A DNA stretch of 64,000 bases from Pseudomonas helvetica. Its GTDB lineage: Bacteria > Pseudomonadota > Gammaproteobacteria > Pseudomonadales > Pseudomonadaceae. The notes below the pieces were generated by a model, which was not told the DNA's origin, searched no databases, and was given only the letters and a program-made list of their open reading frames with translations. A program made the translations under genes and the position numbers. The DNA lies in assembly GCF_039908645.1 (NCBI RefSeq), contig NZ_CP150917.1:6273001-6337000 (forward strand). Reading direction: 5' to 3'. Shown here piece after piece: positions 43,017 to 54,200 of this stretch. The stretch's first letter is position 1; each line of letters begins with the position of its first letter.

Positions 43017-44441
43017 ATGTCCTCCGCTGCATCTTTCCGCACAGAAAAAGACCTGCTTGGCGTACTCGAAGTACCAGCTCAAGCGTATTACGGCATCCAG
43101 ACCCTGCGAGCGGTGAACAACTTCCGTCTCTCCGGCGTTCCGATTTCGCATTACCCGAAACTGGTTGTGGGTCTGGCAATGGTCAAGCAGGCTGCTGCTG
43201 ACGCCAACCGCGAGCTGGGTCACCTGAGCGACGTCAAGCACGCTGCCATCAGCGAAGCGTGTGCCCGTCTGATCCGCGGCGATTTCCACGAAGAGTTCGT
43301 GGTGGACATGATTCAAGGCGGCGCTGGCACTTCAACCAACATGAATGCCAACGAAGTCATCGCCAACATCGCGCTGGAGGCTATGGGCCACAGCAAGGGC
43401 GAATACCAATACCTGCACCCGAACAACGACGTGAACATGGCCCAGTCGACCAACGACGCCTACCCGACGGCCATCCGTCTGGGTCTGCTGTTGGGTCACG
43501 ACGCCCTGCTCGCCAGCCTCGACAGCCTGATCCAGTCGTTCGCTGCCAAAGGTGAAGAATTCAGCCACGTTCTGAAGATGGGTCGTACCCAGCTGCAAGA
43601 CGCCGTGCCGATGACCCTTGGCCAGGAATTCCGCGCCTTCGCCACCACCCTGAGCGAAGACCTGGCACGCCTGAAGACACTGGCACCGGAACTGCTGACC
43701 GAAGTGAACCTGGGCGGCACCGCGATTGGTACCGGCATCAACGCCGACCCGCGTTACCAGCACCTGGCTGTTCAGCGCCTGGCACTGATCAGCGGTCAAC
43801 CGCTGGTACCGGCCGCCGACCTGATCGAAGCGACTTCCGACATGGGCGCCTTCGTGCTGTTCTCCGGCATGCTCAAGCGCACCGCGGTCAAGCTGTCGAA
43901 GATCTGCAACGACTTGCGCCTGCTGTCCAGCGGCCCACGCACCGGCATCAACGAAATCAACCTGCCAGCGCGTCAGCCGGGCAGCTCGATCATGCCAGGC
44001 AAGGTCAACCCGGTTATTCCTGAAGCCGTTAACCAGGTGGCCTTCCAGATCATCGGTAACGACCTGGCACTGACCATCGCGGCCGAAGGCGGCCAGTTGC
44101 AACTGAACGTGATGGAGCCGTTGATCGCCTTCAAGATCTTCGACTCGATCCGCCTGCTGCAACGCGCCATGGACATGCTGCGCGAGCACTGCATCGTCGG
44201 CATCACTGCCAACGAAGCCCGCTGCCGTGAACTGGTCGAACACTCGATCGGTCTGGTCACCGCGCTGAACCCGTACATCGGCTATGAAAACGCCACCCGC
44301 ATCGCCCGTATCGCCCTTGAAAGCGGCCGCGGCGTGCTGGAACTGGTGCGAGAAGAAGGCTTGCTGGATGAGGCCATGCTCGCCGACATCCTGCGCCCGG
44401 AAAACATGATTGCTCCGCGTCTGGTACCACTGAAAGCCTAA
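43017..44441 (+). CDS. aspA: Aspartate ammonia-lyase (aspartase)
   Basis: A 474-residue enzyme converting L-aspartate to fumarate and ammonia. The fumarase/aspartase signature GSSIMPGKVNPV is near residues 321-332 and holds the catalytic Ser loop; GGAGTSTNMNANEVIAN (about 100-116) and MAQSTNDAYPTA (about 141-152) bind substrate. Length matches E. coli AspA. Starts at 43005 (MISI) or 43017 (MSSAASF) are both possible; the second fits family alignments better. A strong terminator follows. With the transporter and asparaginase downstream it makes a dicarboxylic-amino-acid use island. Confidence 0.95.
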   Translation: MSSAASFRTEKDLLGVLEVPAQAYYGIQTLRAVNNFRLSGVPISHYPKLVVGLAMVKQAAADANRELGHLSDVKHAAISEACARLIRGDFHEEFVVDMIQGGAGTSTNMNANEVIANIALEAMGHSKGEYQYLHPNNDVNMAQSTNDAYPTAIRLGLLLGHDALLASLDSLIQSFAAKGEEFSHVLKMGRTQLQDAVPMTLGQEFRAFATTLSEDLARLKTLAPELLTEVNLGGTAIGTGINADPRYQHLAVQRLALISGQPLVPAADLIEATSDMGAFVLFSGMLKRTAVKLSKICNDLRLLSSGPRTGINEINLPARQPGSSIMPGKVNPVIPEAVNQVAFQIIGNDLALTIAAEGGQLQLNVMEPLIAFKIFDSIRLLQRAMDMLREHCIVGITANEARCRELVEHSIGLVTALNPYIGYENATRIARIALESGRGVLELVREEGLLDEAMLADILRPENMIAPRLVPLKA

Positions 44442-44494
44442 CGCTGTAGTTACTGCTCACCAGGTCGAGGGACTAGACACCTCTCACCTTTTGA

Positions 44495-44528
44495 GGGCCT
44501 GGAGTTCATTCTCCAGGCCCTTTTTTTT
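44495..44528 (+). terminator. Intrinsic terminator of aspA
   Basis: GGGCCTGGAG / CTCCAGGCCC, a 10-bp stem with a six-base loop, followed by eight Ts. Confidence 0.95.
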
Positions 44529-44578
44529 AAATCTTTTGCGGATTTTCCAAACATGTCGTGTGTTTTCAATACCGCCAA

Positions 44579-44646
44579 GATCGCAGCCTTCGGCAGCTCC
44601 TACACAGGGATCAACGTACACCCGTAGGAGCTGTCGAAGGCTGCGA
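44579..44646. repeat. REP-type inverted repeat (GATCGCAGCCTTCG class)
   Basis: GATCGCAGCCTTCGGCAGCTCCTAC and its inverted copy, about 18 nt apart. The rest of the aspA-symporter gap (44647-44913) shows no gene; a TATAGT at about 44719 could be part of a promoter, without a clear -35. Confidence 0.8.
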
Positions 44647-44913
44647 TTTTTTGATCTTGCAGCCCCTTGTTTTATCGTTCGCACCACAACCGTGCAGACG
44701 GACGCCGCACTGATAGGTATAGTGCCGCCCCTCTTCGCGTGAGCGGTCGTCGGTAACGAGACCCAAACCCATGCGAAACCCGAACTAATAACAAACCCGC
44801 GATATGGATCCAGGACGAACATCGCCCCATCCGTTGTGCCGTGCACAGACCGGTGTAACGCAATGTTTCGACCACCCACAATCGCCTACACAAAAAACAG
44901 CGAGGAATACTCC

Positions 44914-46365
44914 ATGCTCGAAGTCATCAACGACTTCCTCTCAGGGAAAGTACTGATCGTGCTCATTGTCGGGCTCGGTAGCTACTTCACGATCCGCTCG
45001 CGTTTCGTCCAATTGCGTCACTTCCTACACATGTTCTCGGTCTTCAAAGAGAGCCTGCGTAGCAGCAGCGAGCAACTCAGCTCGTTCCAGGCCCTGATGC
45101 TCAGCCTCGCCGGCCGCGTCGGCGCAGGCAATATCGCGGGTGTCGGCATCGCCGTGACCCTCGGTGGCCCAGGCGCAGTGTTCTGGATGTGGGTGACCGC
45201 ACTGGTCGGCATGTCCAGCAGCTTCTTCGAATGCTCCCTCGGCCAGCTCTATAAGCGCTGCGACTCCGAAGGTCAGTACCGCGGCGGCCCGTCCTACTAC
45301 ATCCAGCACGGCCTGCAGAAGCGCTGGTTGGGCATGATCATGGCATTCCTGTTGCTGGTGACCTTCGGGTTCGCCTTCAACGGCCTGCAATCCCATGCCG
45401 TGACCCACTCGCTCAATAACGCCTTCGGCCTGAACACCACCTACACCGGCCTGGGCCTGGCGGTGCTGTTAGGCCTGGTGTTTATCGGCGGGATCAAGCG
45501 GATCGCCAAAGTGGCCGACCTGCTGGTACCGGTGAAGACCCTGGTCTACATCGGCGTGACCATCTACGTGATCGTGCTGCAATTCGACCATGTGCCGGGC
45601 ATGCTGATGACCATCGTCAAGAGCGCATTCGGTCTGGACCAGGCCTTCGGCGGCCTGATCGGCAGCGCCATCGTCATGGGCGTGAAGCGCGGCGTGTTCG
45701 CCAACGAAGCCGGCCTGGGCAGTGCGCCTAACGTCGCAGCCGTGGCGTCGGTCGAGCACCCGGTCGCACAAGGCGTGGTTCAGGCGTTCAGCGTGTTCCT
45801 CGACACCTTCGTGATCTGCACCTGCACTGCATTGCTGATCTTGCTGTCGGGCTTCTACACACCAGGCTTCGAAGGCGACGGCATTGCCCTGACCCAGAAC
45901 TCCCTGGCCGCCGTAGTCGGTGATTGGGGCCGGATGTTCATCAGCGTCGCGCTGGCGTTGTTCGTGTTCACCTCGATCCTCTACAACTACTACCTGGGCG
46001 AGAGCAACCTGCGCTTCCTGGTCGGTGAAAACCGCAAGGTGCTGATCGGCTACCGCGCCTTGGTACTGGCGTTGATCTTCTGGGGTGCGATCGAAAACCT
46101 GAGCACCGTGTTCGCCTTCGCCGACATCACCATGACAATGCTCGCGTTCGTGAACCTGATCGCCTTGTTCCTGCTGTTCAACGTTGGCATGCGCATCCTG
46201 AATGACTACGACGCTCAACGCCGCGCCGGGATCAAGACGCCAGTGTTCGACTCCAGCAAATTCCCGGACCTGGACCTGGACCTCAAAGCCTGGCCAGCCA
46301 ACCCGCCAGCCGCCGCTCCAAAGGCCGAAGCCGAGCCGCAAGGCGTGACCGCAGCGCAACGCTGA
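44914..46365 (+). CDS. Amino acid:Na+ symporter, AGCS (alanine or glycine) family
   Basis: A 483-residue inner-membrane transporter with about ten helices that uses the sodium gradient to import alanine, glycine or a related amino acid. Family blocks: AGRVGAGNIAGVGIAVTLGGPGAVFWMW (about residues 65-92), where Na+ binds, and ANEAGLGSAPNVAAVASVEHPVAQG (about 266-290). The C-terminal 30 residues are Pro/Ala/Glu-rich and cytoplasmic. GAGGAA lies before this ATG, which decides it over an open upstream frame. Its place between aspA and asparaginase suggests asparagine or aspartate as another possible substrate; this is inference. Confidence 0.9.
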   Translation: MLEVINDFLSGKVLIVLIVGLGSYFTIRSRFVQLRHFLHMFSVFKESLRSSSEQLSSFQALMLSLAGRVGAGNIAGVGIAVTLGGPGAVFWMWVTALVGMSSSFFECSLGQLYKRCDSEGQYRGGPSYYIQHGLQKRWLGMIMAFLLLVTFGFAFNGLQSHAVTHSLNNAFGLNTTYTGLGLAVLLGLVFIGGIKRIAKVADLLVPVKTLVYIGVTIYVIVLQFDHVPGMLMTIVKSAFGLDQAFGGLIGSAIVMGVKRGVFANEAGLGSAPNVAAVASVEHPVAQGVVQAFSVFLDTFVICTCTALLILLSGFYTPGFEGDGIALTQNSLAAVVGDWGRMFISVALALFVFTSILYNYYLGESNLRFLVGENRKVLIGYRALVLALIFWGAIENLSTVFAFADITMTMLAFVNLIALFLLFNVGMRILNDYDAQRRAGIKTPVFDSSKFPDLDLDLKAWPANPPAAAPKAEAEPQGVTAAQR

Positions 46366-46462
46366 TCGGTTAAAACCGGGCGCATCCCCTGCGCCCGACG
46401 TGACACAGCGTGCGACCGGCGTCATGCTCGGTCGTACGCTGTCATCGTTCAGGAGACCCCAC

Positions 46463-47467
46463 ATGATTCCCGCAACTTATCCTGCTGCGCAGCACGTCAT
46501 GGTGCTCTACACCGGTGGCACCATTGGCATGCAAGCCAGCGCCAACGGCCTGGCCCCGGCGTCCGGTTTCGAAGCCCGGATGCGCGACTACCTGCACAGC
46601 CAGCCCGATCTGGTGGTGCCAAACTGGCGCTTTCGCGAGATGACCCCGCTGATCGACAGCGCCAACATGACCCCGGCCTACTGGCAGCGCCTGCGCGATG
46701 CGGTCATCGAAGCGGTCGACGTCGACGGCTGCGACAGCGTGCTGATCCTGCACGGCACCGACACCCTGGCCTACAGCGCCGCCGCCATGAGTTTCCAATT
46801 GCTCGGCCTGCACGCACGGGTGCTGTTTACCGGTTCCATGCTGCCGGCCGGCGTGCCTGACAGCGATGCCTGGGAAAACCTCGGCGGTGCGCTTGTCTCC
46901 CTCGGCCAAGGCCTGGCACCGGGCGTGCAGCTGTACTTCCACGGCGAGCTGCTGGACCCGACCCGTTGCGCGAAGATTCGCAGCTTCGGTCGGCACCCGT
47001 TTGCTCGCCTGCAACGCCAGGGCGGCGGCGTCAAAGCACCTGCCCTGCCGACAGCGCTTGAGTACCGTCAGAGCAAGCAACTGGCCAAGGTCGGCGTGCT
47101 GCCACTGTTTCCCGGAATCGGCGCGGAACAGCTCGATGGCGTGCTGAACAGCGGCGTCCAGGGTCTGGTGCTGGAATGCTTCGGCAGCGGCACCGGGCCG
47201 AGTGATAACCCCGAGTTTCTCGCCAGCCTTGCGCGCGCGCGGGATCAGGGGGTCGTGGTGGTCGCGATCACCCAGTGCCATGAAGGCGGGGTTGAGCTGG
47301 ATGTCTACGAGGCCGGCAGTCGCTTGCGTGGCGTGGGCGTGTTGTCCGGCGGCGGCATGACCCGTGAAGCCGCGTTTGGCAAATTGCATGCGCTGTTGGG
47401 TGCAGATCTGGACACGGCAGAGGTTCGACGGCTTGTAGAGCTCGACCTTTGCGGCGAACTTAGCTGA
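46463..47467 (+). CDS. L-asparaginase, type I (cytoplasmic)
   Basis: A 334-residue enzyme hydrolysing asparagine to aspartate and ammonia. The two catalytic motifs are present: YTGGTIGM with Thr17 and the nearby Thr20 (about 16-23), and LHGTDTLAYSA (about 96-106) with the second catalytic Thr-Asp pair. There is no signal peptide, so it acts in the cytoplasm. AGGAG lies 9 nt before the ATG. With AspA it would turn asparagine into fumarate. It lies 97 nt after the symporter gene, possibly co-transcribed. Confidence 0.92.
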   Translation: MIPATYPAAQHVMVLYTGGTIGMQASANGLAPASGFEARMRDYLHSQPDLVVPNWRFREMTPLIDSANMTPAYWQRLRDAVIEAVDVDGCDSVLILHGTDTLAYSAAAMSFQLLGLHARVLFTGSMLPAGVPDSDAWENLGGALVSLGQGLAPGVQLYFHGELLDPTRCAKIRSFGRHPFARLQRQGGGVKAPALPTALEYRQSKQLAKVGVLPLFPGIGAEQLDGVLNSGVQGLVLECFGSGTGPSDNPEFLASLARARDQGVVVVAITQCHEGGVELDVYEAGSRLRGVGVLSGGGMTREAAFGKLHALLGADLDTAEVRRLVELDLCGELS

Positions 47468-47481
47468 CACCACACAGATCC

Positions 47482-47571
47482 TGTGGGAGCAAGGCTTGCC
47501 CGCGATGAACGATGACGCTGTGTGTCTGGTAGACCTCGTCGTCCCTATCGCGGGCAAGCCTTGCTCCTACA
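47482..47571. repeat. REPIN, GGAGCAAGGCTTGCC class
   Basis: TGTGGGAGCAAGGCTTGCCC at the left and GGGCAAGCCTTGCTCCTACA at the right; same class as 30371-30459. Confidence 0.8.
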
Positions 47572-47632
47572 GGTTGATGACACCCGGCATACAACTTGCT
47601 CGCTTCCAGCCACCCAAAGGCTGGAATCGCCC

Positions 47633-48625
47633 ATGCTCCACTCCCACCTCACCACCCTCAACGCCGTTTCCCTGGTGCTCAATGCCTTCAAGGCCGATGG
47701 GCTTTCAAGTGAGGCGCTGCTGGCCGGCAGCGGCATCAGCGCCGCGGATCTGAGCCGCGCCGACACGCGAATCACCACCAATCAGGAAATGCAGGTCTGC
47801 GCCAACGCGGTCGCGCTCAAGCGTGACATCGGCCTGGAACTGGGCCGGCGGATGCACGTTTCGTCCTACGGCATTCTCGGTTATGCCCTGCTCACCAGTG
47901 CCACCTTCGGTGACGCCTTGCGCCTGGCGCTGCGCTATCCGGCGCTGTTGGGAACACTTTTCGAGCTAAGCCTTGAGGACGATGGCGAGCGCATCTGGTT
48001 CGCCGCCGCCGATTACCGGGAAAGTCCGGCGCTGGCAGTGTTCAACGCCGAGTTCTGCCTGGTCTCGCTGAAAGTCATCTGCGACGACCTGCTCGGCCAT
48101 CCACTGCCGCTGCTGGGTGCCCGTTTCGAACATTCGGCACCGGATTATCGGGCCAGCTACGCGACGCACTTTGATTGCCCCCTGCGCTTTGACGGCACCG
48201 ATAACGCCTTCGCTTTCGACAAACACTGGCTGGACCAGCCCTTGCCTCTGGCCGACAGCATCACCCATCAGGCCATGGCCGAACGCTGTCGCAAGCAGAA
48301 CACCGAATTCACCGGACGCCAGGCGTGGCTGGGGCGGATCCGCCAACTGCTCACCGCCCAACTCGACGCCGCGCCAGGCCTGGAAGGCCTGGCCGAACAG
48401 ATGAACTGCTCGGCGCGGACTCTGCGTCGGCACCTGAAGGATCTGGGGTGCAGCTATCAGGAATTGCTCGACGAACTGCGCTTTGAGCGCGCCAAGCAGA
48501 TGCTTTACGAAGATCAGCTGCCGATCTATCGCATCGCCGAGGCGCTGGGCTTCAGCGAAACCGCGAGTTTCCGCCATGCGTTTGTGCGCTGGAGCGGCGT
48601 GGCGCCGAGCCAGTTCAGGCCTTGA
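47633..48625 (+). CDS. AraC family transcriptional regulator with Arabinose_bd-type N-terminus
   Basis: A 330-residue regulator of the subgroup with an N-terminal ligand domain of about 180 residues (LGYALLTSATFGDALRLALRYPALLG near 80-105), as in OruR/ArgR-like proteins of Pseudomonas, and a C-terminal AraC domain (about 230-330) with two helix-turn-helix parts, LAEQMNCSARTLRRHLKDLG and IAEALGFSETASFRHAFVRWSG. No ribosome site is clear before the ATG. The neighbouring downstream genes for acetylpolyamine use are plausible targets but lie past a REPIN. Confidence 0.88.
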   Translation: MLHSHLTTLNAVSLVLNAFKADGLSSEALLAGSGISAADLSRADTRITTNQEMQVCANAVALKRDIGLELGRRMHVSSYGILGYALLTSATFGDALRLALRYPALLGTLFELSLEDDGERIWFAAADYRESPALAVFNAEFCLVSLKVICDDLLGHPLPLLGARFEHSAPDYRASYATHFDCPLRFDGTDNAFAFDKHWLDQPLPLADSITHQAMAERCRKQNTEFTGRQAWLGRIRQLLTAQLDAAPGLEGLAEQMNCSARTLRRHLKDLGCSYQELLDELRFERAKQMLYEDQLPIYRIAEALGFSETASFRHAFVRWSGVAPSQFRP

Positions 48626-48633
48626 CGCTCTCC

Positions 48634-48764
48634 TGTGGCGAGGGAGCTTGCTCCCGCTGGTCTGCGCAGCAGACCCGAACTGAACACTGCGTTCTCCATA
48701 TCAATAACGGTTGCCGGTTTTACGACTGCTGTGCAGCCGAGCGGGAGCAAGCTCCCTCGCCACA
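48634..48764. repeat. REPIN
   Basis: TGTGGCGAGGGAGCTTGCTC and its inverted copy between the AraC gene and the amidohydrolase. Nothing else is seen in this gap up to 48889 except a ribosome site. Confidence 0.85.
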
Positions 48765-48889
48765 AAGGGGCGAATTTCGGTCAGATCTTTTGGCCATATT
48801 GATCCCCTTTTGGCCTTTCCTGCCGTTCTCTGAATCGCCGCACGCCGCAAGACTGTGTTCAACCGAATCAGCCTGCGGAGAACAAGAAA

Positions 48890-49921
<1,032 letters not shown>

Positions 49922-49933
49922 GGAATTAGAACA

Positions 49934-51049
49934 ATGAACCGACTCAAGCGTTTGATCGTCCCAGCACTCTTCACCACAGTGGCGAGCGCCACGCTCCTCA
50001 GCGGCGCCGTACACGCCGAAGAGCGCACCTTGCGGGTCTACAACTGGTTCGACTACATCACCCCCAAGGCACTGGAAGACTTCAAGGCCGAGAACACCAA
50101 GGTCAAACTGGTCTACGACATTTTCGATACCAACGAAGCGCTGGAAGCCAAACTGCTCACCGGCAACTCCGGTTACGACGTGGTGGTGCCGTCCAACGTG
50201 TTCCTCGCCAAGCAGATCGAAGCCGGGGTATTCCAGCCGCTGGACCGCAGCAAACTACCGAACTGGAACCACCTCGATCCCAAGCTGATGAAGCTGATCG
50301 AAGCCAACGACCCAGGCAACAAATTCGCCGTGCCATACATGTACGGCACCATCCTGATCGGCTTCAACCCGGACAAGGTCAAGGCCGCGCTGGGCACCAA
50401 CGCACCAGTGGACAGCTGGGACCTGATCTTCAAGGAAGAGAACATCAGCAAACTCAAGCAGTGCGGCGTGGCCCTGCTCGACTCGCCGTCGGAGATCCTG
50501 CCGCTGGCCCTGCAGCACCTGGGTCTGGACCCGAACAGCAAAAAGCCGGATGACTACGTCAAGGCTGAAGCATTGCTGATGAAGATTCGCCCGTATATCA
50601 CCTATTTCCACTCATCCAAGTACATGGCCGACATCGCCAACGGTGATATCTGTGTCGCCGTCGGTTACTCCGGCAGCTTCTCCCAGGCCGCCAACCGCGC
50701 CAAGGAAGCCAAGAACGGAGTGATCGTCGATATGCGCCTGCCGAAAGAAGGCGCGCCGATCTGGTTCGACATGCTAGCGATCCCGAAAGGGGCGAAAGAT
50801 CCGGAAGACGCCTACACCTTCATGAACTACCTGTTGCAACCGAAAGTCATCGCGCCGGTCAGCGACTTTGTCGGCTATCCGAACCCGAACAAGGACGCCA
50901 CGGAAATGGTCGACCCGGCGATCCGCAGCAACCCGAATCTGTACCCGACCGAAGCGGCCATGAGCACGCTCTACACCCTGCAACCGCTGCCGCGCGACGC
51001 GGAACGGGCGCGGACCCGGGCCTGGACCAAGATCAAGTCCGGTACCTGA
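49934..51049 (+). CDS. Polyamine ABC transporter substrate-binding protein (PotF/SpuD type)
   Basis: A 371-residue periplasmic binding protein. The signal peptide covers residues 1-29 (cut after AVHAE). The mature start RTLRVYNWFDYITPKALEDF and the VVPSNVFLAKQIEAGVFQ segment (about 83-100) are typical of the PotF/SpuD group, with aromatic residues that hold the diamine (Trp, Tyr near 38-42). It follows aphA directly and probably binds acetylated or free polyamines. No permease or ATPase genes are nearby, so it must work with a transporter encoded elsewhere. Confidence 0.9.
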   Translation: MNRLKRLIVPALFTTVASATLLSGAVHAEERTLRVYNWFDYITPKALEDFKAENTKVKLVYDIFDTNEALEAKLLTGNSGYDVVVPSNVFLAKQIEAGVFQPLDRSKLPNWNHLDPKLMKLIEANDPGNKFAVPYMYGTILIGFNPDKVKAALGTNAPVDSWDLIFKEENISKLKQCGVALLDSPSEILPLALQHLGLDPNSKKPDDYVKAEALLMKIRPYITYFHSSKYMADIANGDICVAVGYSGSFSQAANRAKEAKNGVIVDMRLPKEGAPIWFDMLAIPKGAKDPEDAYTFMNYLLQPKVIAPVSDFVGYPNPNKDATEMVDPAIRSNPNLYPTEAAMSTLYTLQPLPRDAERARTRAWTKIKSGT

Positions 51050-51073
51050 AACGCTCACGCCGCTGAAACCGAA

Positions 51074-51100
51074 GACCCGCCTGTGTGCGGGTCATTTTTT
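51074..51100 (+). terminator. Intrinsic terminator of the aphA operon
   Basis: GACCCGC / GCGGGTC stem, six-base loop, then ATTTTTTT. Confidence 0.92.
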
Positions 51101-51208
51101 TGCCAGCACATAATTAGTTACCACCCTGCATTGCCCACTGCCCACTACCTTCGGTGCCATGACCAGGACTTGTCTTTGCGTCCTGGAAACCACACGAAGG
51201 AAGCGAAC

Positions 51209-54200
51209 ATGACTGATAACGTTCCTCTAGAGACATCCGGCGACACCACGCGCCTTGTAGAGAAAAGCGATCTGGTCACCCTGACCAGCCACGGCCCAAC
51301 CCTCAACCAGATTGCTTCGAACCTGATGACTCAGGCGCTGAAAGAGCTTTATCCGGACCTGGACATTAACCCGGACCACGCAATGATCGCAACACCACAT
51401 TGGCTCCAGGTTGATAACCGGATCGAGGCCGGCCCCTTTCGATTCGAATCACTGACGCATGCACTGATCCGCCATAGCTTTAACACGACAAAGGCCAATT
51501 ACATCGAAGGCGAACACTTTCTCACCCTGGAGCGACATGCCAAAGATCCGATTCATCTCGCCGTCAGCATCGAGGAAGTCGCCGGCGTGCTCAATGACTC
51601 AGCACCGTTATTGTTTGTCGAATTCCAGGCGCGGCAGTTGGATTTCTGGAACCAGAAGGGACACAGGATCGCGCGCTGGCAGGAACTCTCCGACACACTG
51701 CGCAAGGCGCTGAACGTACGACAGGTCAACGGTTGGAATGCCGATGAATGCGCCATGGCGCGGGAGATTTCCATGGCTCCCGACAAAGCCCTGCGCAGCC
51801 CCGTGAACAGCGACTTTTCAGCGATCCAGGCGTGCCTGATCGACATAGATACCATCGAGAATGAGGTTGCCAGCCACCTCCTGGTCGGTGGTGCTCTGGT
51901 GCTCAAGGCAACGTATCGCAAGCGCGAACTGATCGTGATGTACACCATCGAGCGCGCTTACGAGTCTTTCGACTCAATGGAACAACTGGGTAATTCGCTT
52001 CCAGCACGCCTGGAAGACCAACTGGCAGGGCGCGACCTGAAATGGCGGCTTTACGAGCCCGACGGGAATATCTTCGATCACATGGCCTGGGCACTGGTGT
52101 CGTCGCAGCTCGATGCCATCGATGCACTCCGATTCCTGGAGGCGCCAACAACCGATGTGCTTGCTTCCGAGGTCGAGATCGACACCACGGAACACGTACG
52201 GATCGAGCAATTGGCTGCGGCGATTCCCGACTGGCTGCGCAACGCATCGTTCAGCGATATACAAGACTACAGTCGTTACGTCACGGCGCTGGGAAAGGTG
52301 TATCGCCAGCCCGACTACAAGGCTGCCAAAGACGAGATCCCGTCTATCACCTCATACGCCCAGCGCCTGATGAGCGAAGCGATCATCGCCGACCCTCACG
52401 CCGTCGGTGCGGCGGACCTGGTGCTGGATGAGTTGCGGATCAAGATCACCGATAGTTTCACCGTCGACGATCTCACTCTCCCCGATCCCCGCAACCAGCA
52501 CACCGAAACGCTCGCCGACTTCGCCCTGGAGAACGAAGCGCCTTACCTGGCGAGCATCTTCTTCAAAAATGCCCGGCAGGTTCCGGATTGGCTGACGCCA
52601 GAATTCCTCACAACGTTGTCGGCTCGAGTCAATATCGGTGAGGTCTATCCCGCACTGATCAAGCGCAAGCTGATTGATGACCTGGTTGAATCCCGACGCC
52701 AGGAAAATTTCTATATCGACCAGCTGCGTTTGCTATTGCCGCTCATGGCACTGGAAAGCAAGGTCAGGCAAGAAGCGGGCATTGATGAACACGGCTATCG
52801 ATACATCCGTGAGCTGCTCAACCCCGACACGGAGACAGCGCAACCGATCGCTATCTACCCCCTCTCGATGACCCCGCAACATCGCTTGATCAGCACCAGC
52901 GACACGGTTGCCAACATGTACATCATCAGCCCTCGAAGCGCCGAGAGCGGCGCTTGCCTGCTTTATCGTCCGATGCTGGACCCACCACTGATGCAGTTCC
53001 CCTCCCGGCAAAACTTGCTGTATGCCTTGCACCAACCCGGTGAACTCCGAGATTCGGTGCTGGCATGGCTACCCGACAAGGCCCTGAGCTTTGAATACGC
53101 TCAATATGTTTTCCCTGTAGGTCTGCCGTCCCCCTGGTTGGTGGCCGAACAGGTTGTCGATCCATTGCTGAGGGTGGACAGGTTCGGACACGTGATATTC
53201 AAATACGAGGAGATAACCGGCAACATTCTTTCGACACTGTTCAAAAACAACGCACAGACGATCGTCGATTTGGCTGACCGTCAGTCGCAATCAAATGCCG
53301 AACGGCGCTGGCGCTTGTTGAAAGACAGCAGCTGGGCGCTGTTCAGCGTCACCTCAAACTTCCTCAGTGGTGCAGTCGGAACCGCTGTCTGGGTCTGGCA
53401 GACCATCAACGAAATCCAGCAGGCACTCGATGCCCGAGATCAGGGTGACAGCTTCATCGAATGGACTTCCGTAGCGGATATTCTGCTGGCACTCGGGATC
53501 ATCCTCAGCCATCATGCCGTGATGCGGCGCAAAACGGCATCGGGCAAACTGCAACCTGCACTGCCGATAGAGGAGCAGATAAAACCACCTACCGCGCCGC
53601 TCACCATTGCATTGGACCCCACCCCGCTTGTCGCTGAACTGCCACAGAGCCATCGCTCCTCGGTTGAGGTCGCGGGATCCGTGCCGCGCCGCACCATTTC
53701 GACGCTGGGCACCTACCTGGACACCCTCAAAGTCTCCGCGCCAAACCTTGCCGACACAGAACTGACCACGGTCAATGAAGCACCTCCCCACCTCTACCAG
53801 CTCAACGACAAGATCTATGCACAGGTCGGCGAACGCTGGTTCAACGTCATGCTGGACGCCGACGCTCAGGTCATTCTCATCGACCCCAAAGACGTCACGC
53901 GAACCGGCCCCCTGCTAGTCCATAACCAGCAAGGTCAATGGTTCGTGGACACCCGACTGCGCTTGCGCGGCGGCGGCCCGAAAAATCGCCTCAAAAGCAT
54001 GAAAGCGGCCAAAGAGCAGCGTAAACATGAACTGGAAAACGCACTGGACTCATTCAAGGCCCAGGAACCTGCGAAGGCAAGGGAGCTGGCAAGAGCGCAA
54101 ACAGATTTGCTGACAGCCAACGGCGATGCCTACGACCGAATGCTCGGGGTTTACGCGGAAAAACTGGAAGTCTTGATCAATAGTTATGAGCAAGCACTCG

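Noticed and set aside
45469-46464. Minus-strand frame opposite the symporter gene
   Set aside because: Antisense to a transporter with full family motifs; composition (Gln, His, Glu, Asp) is typical of shadow frames.
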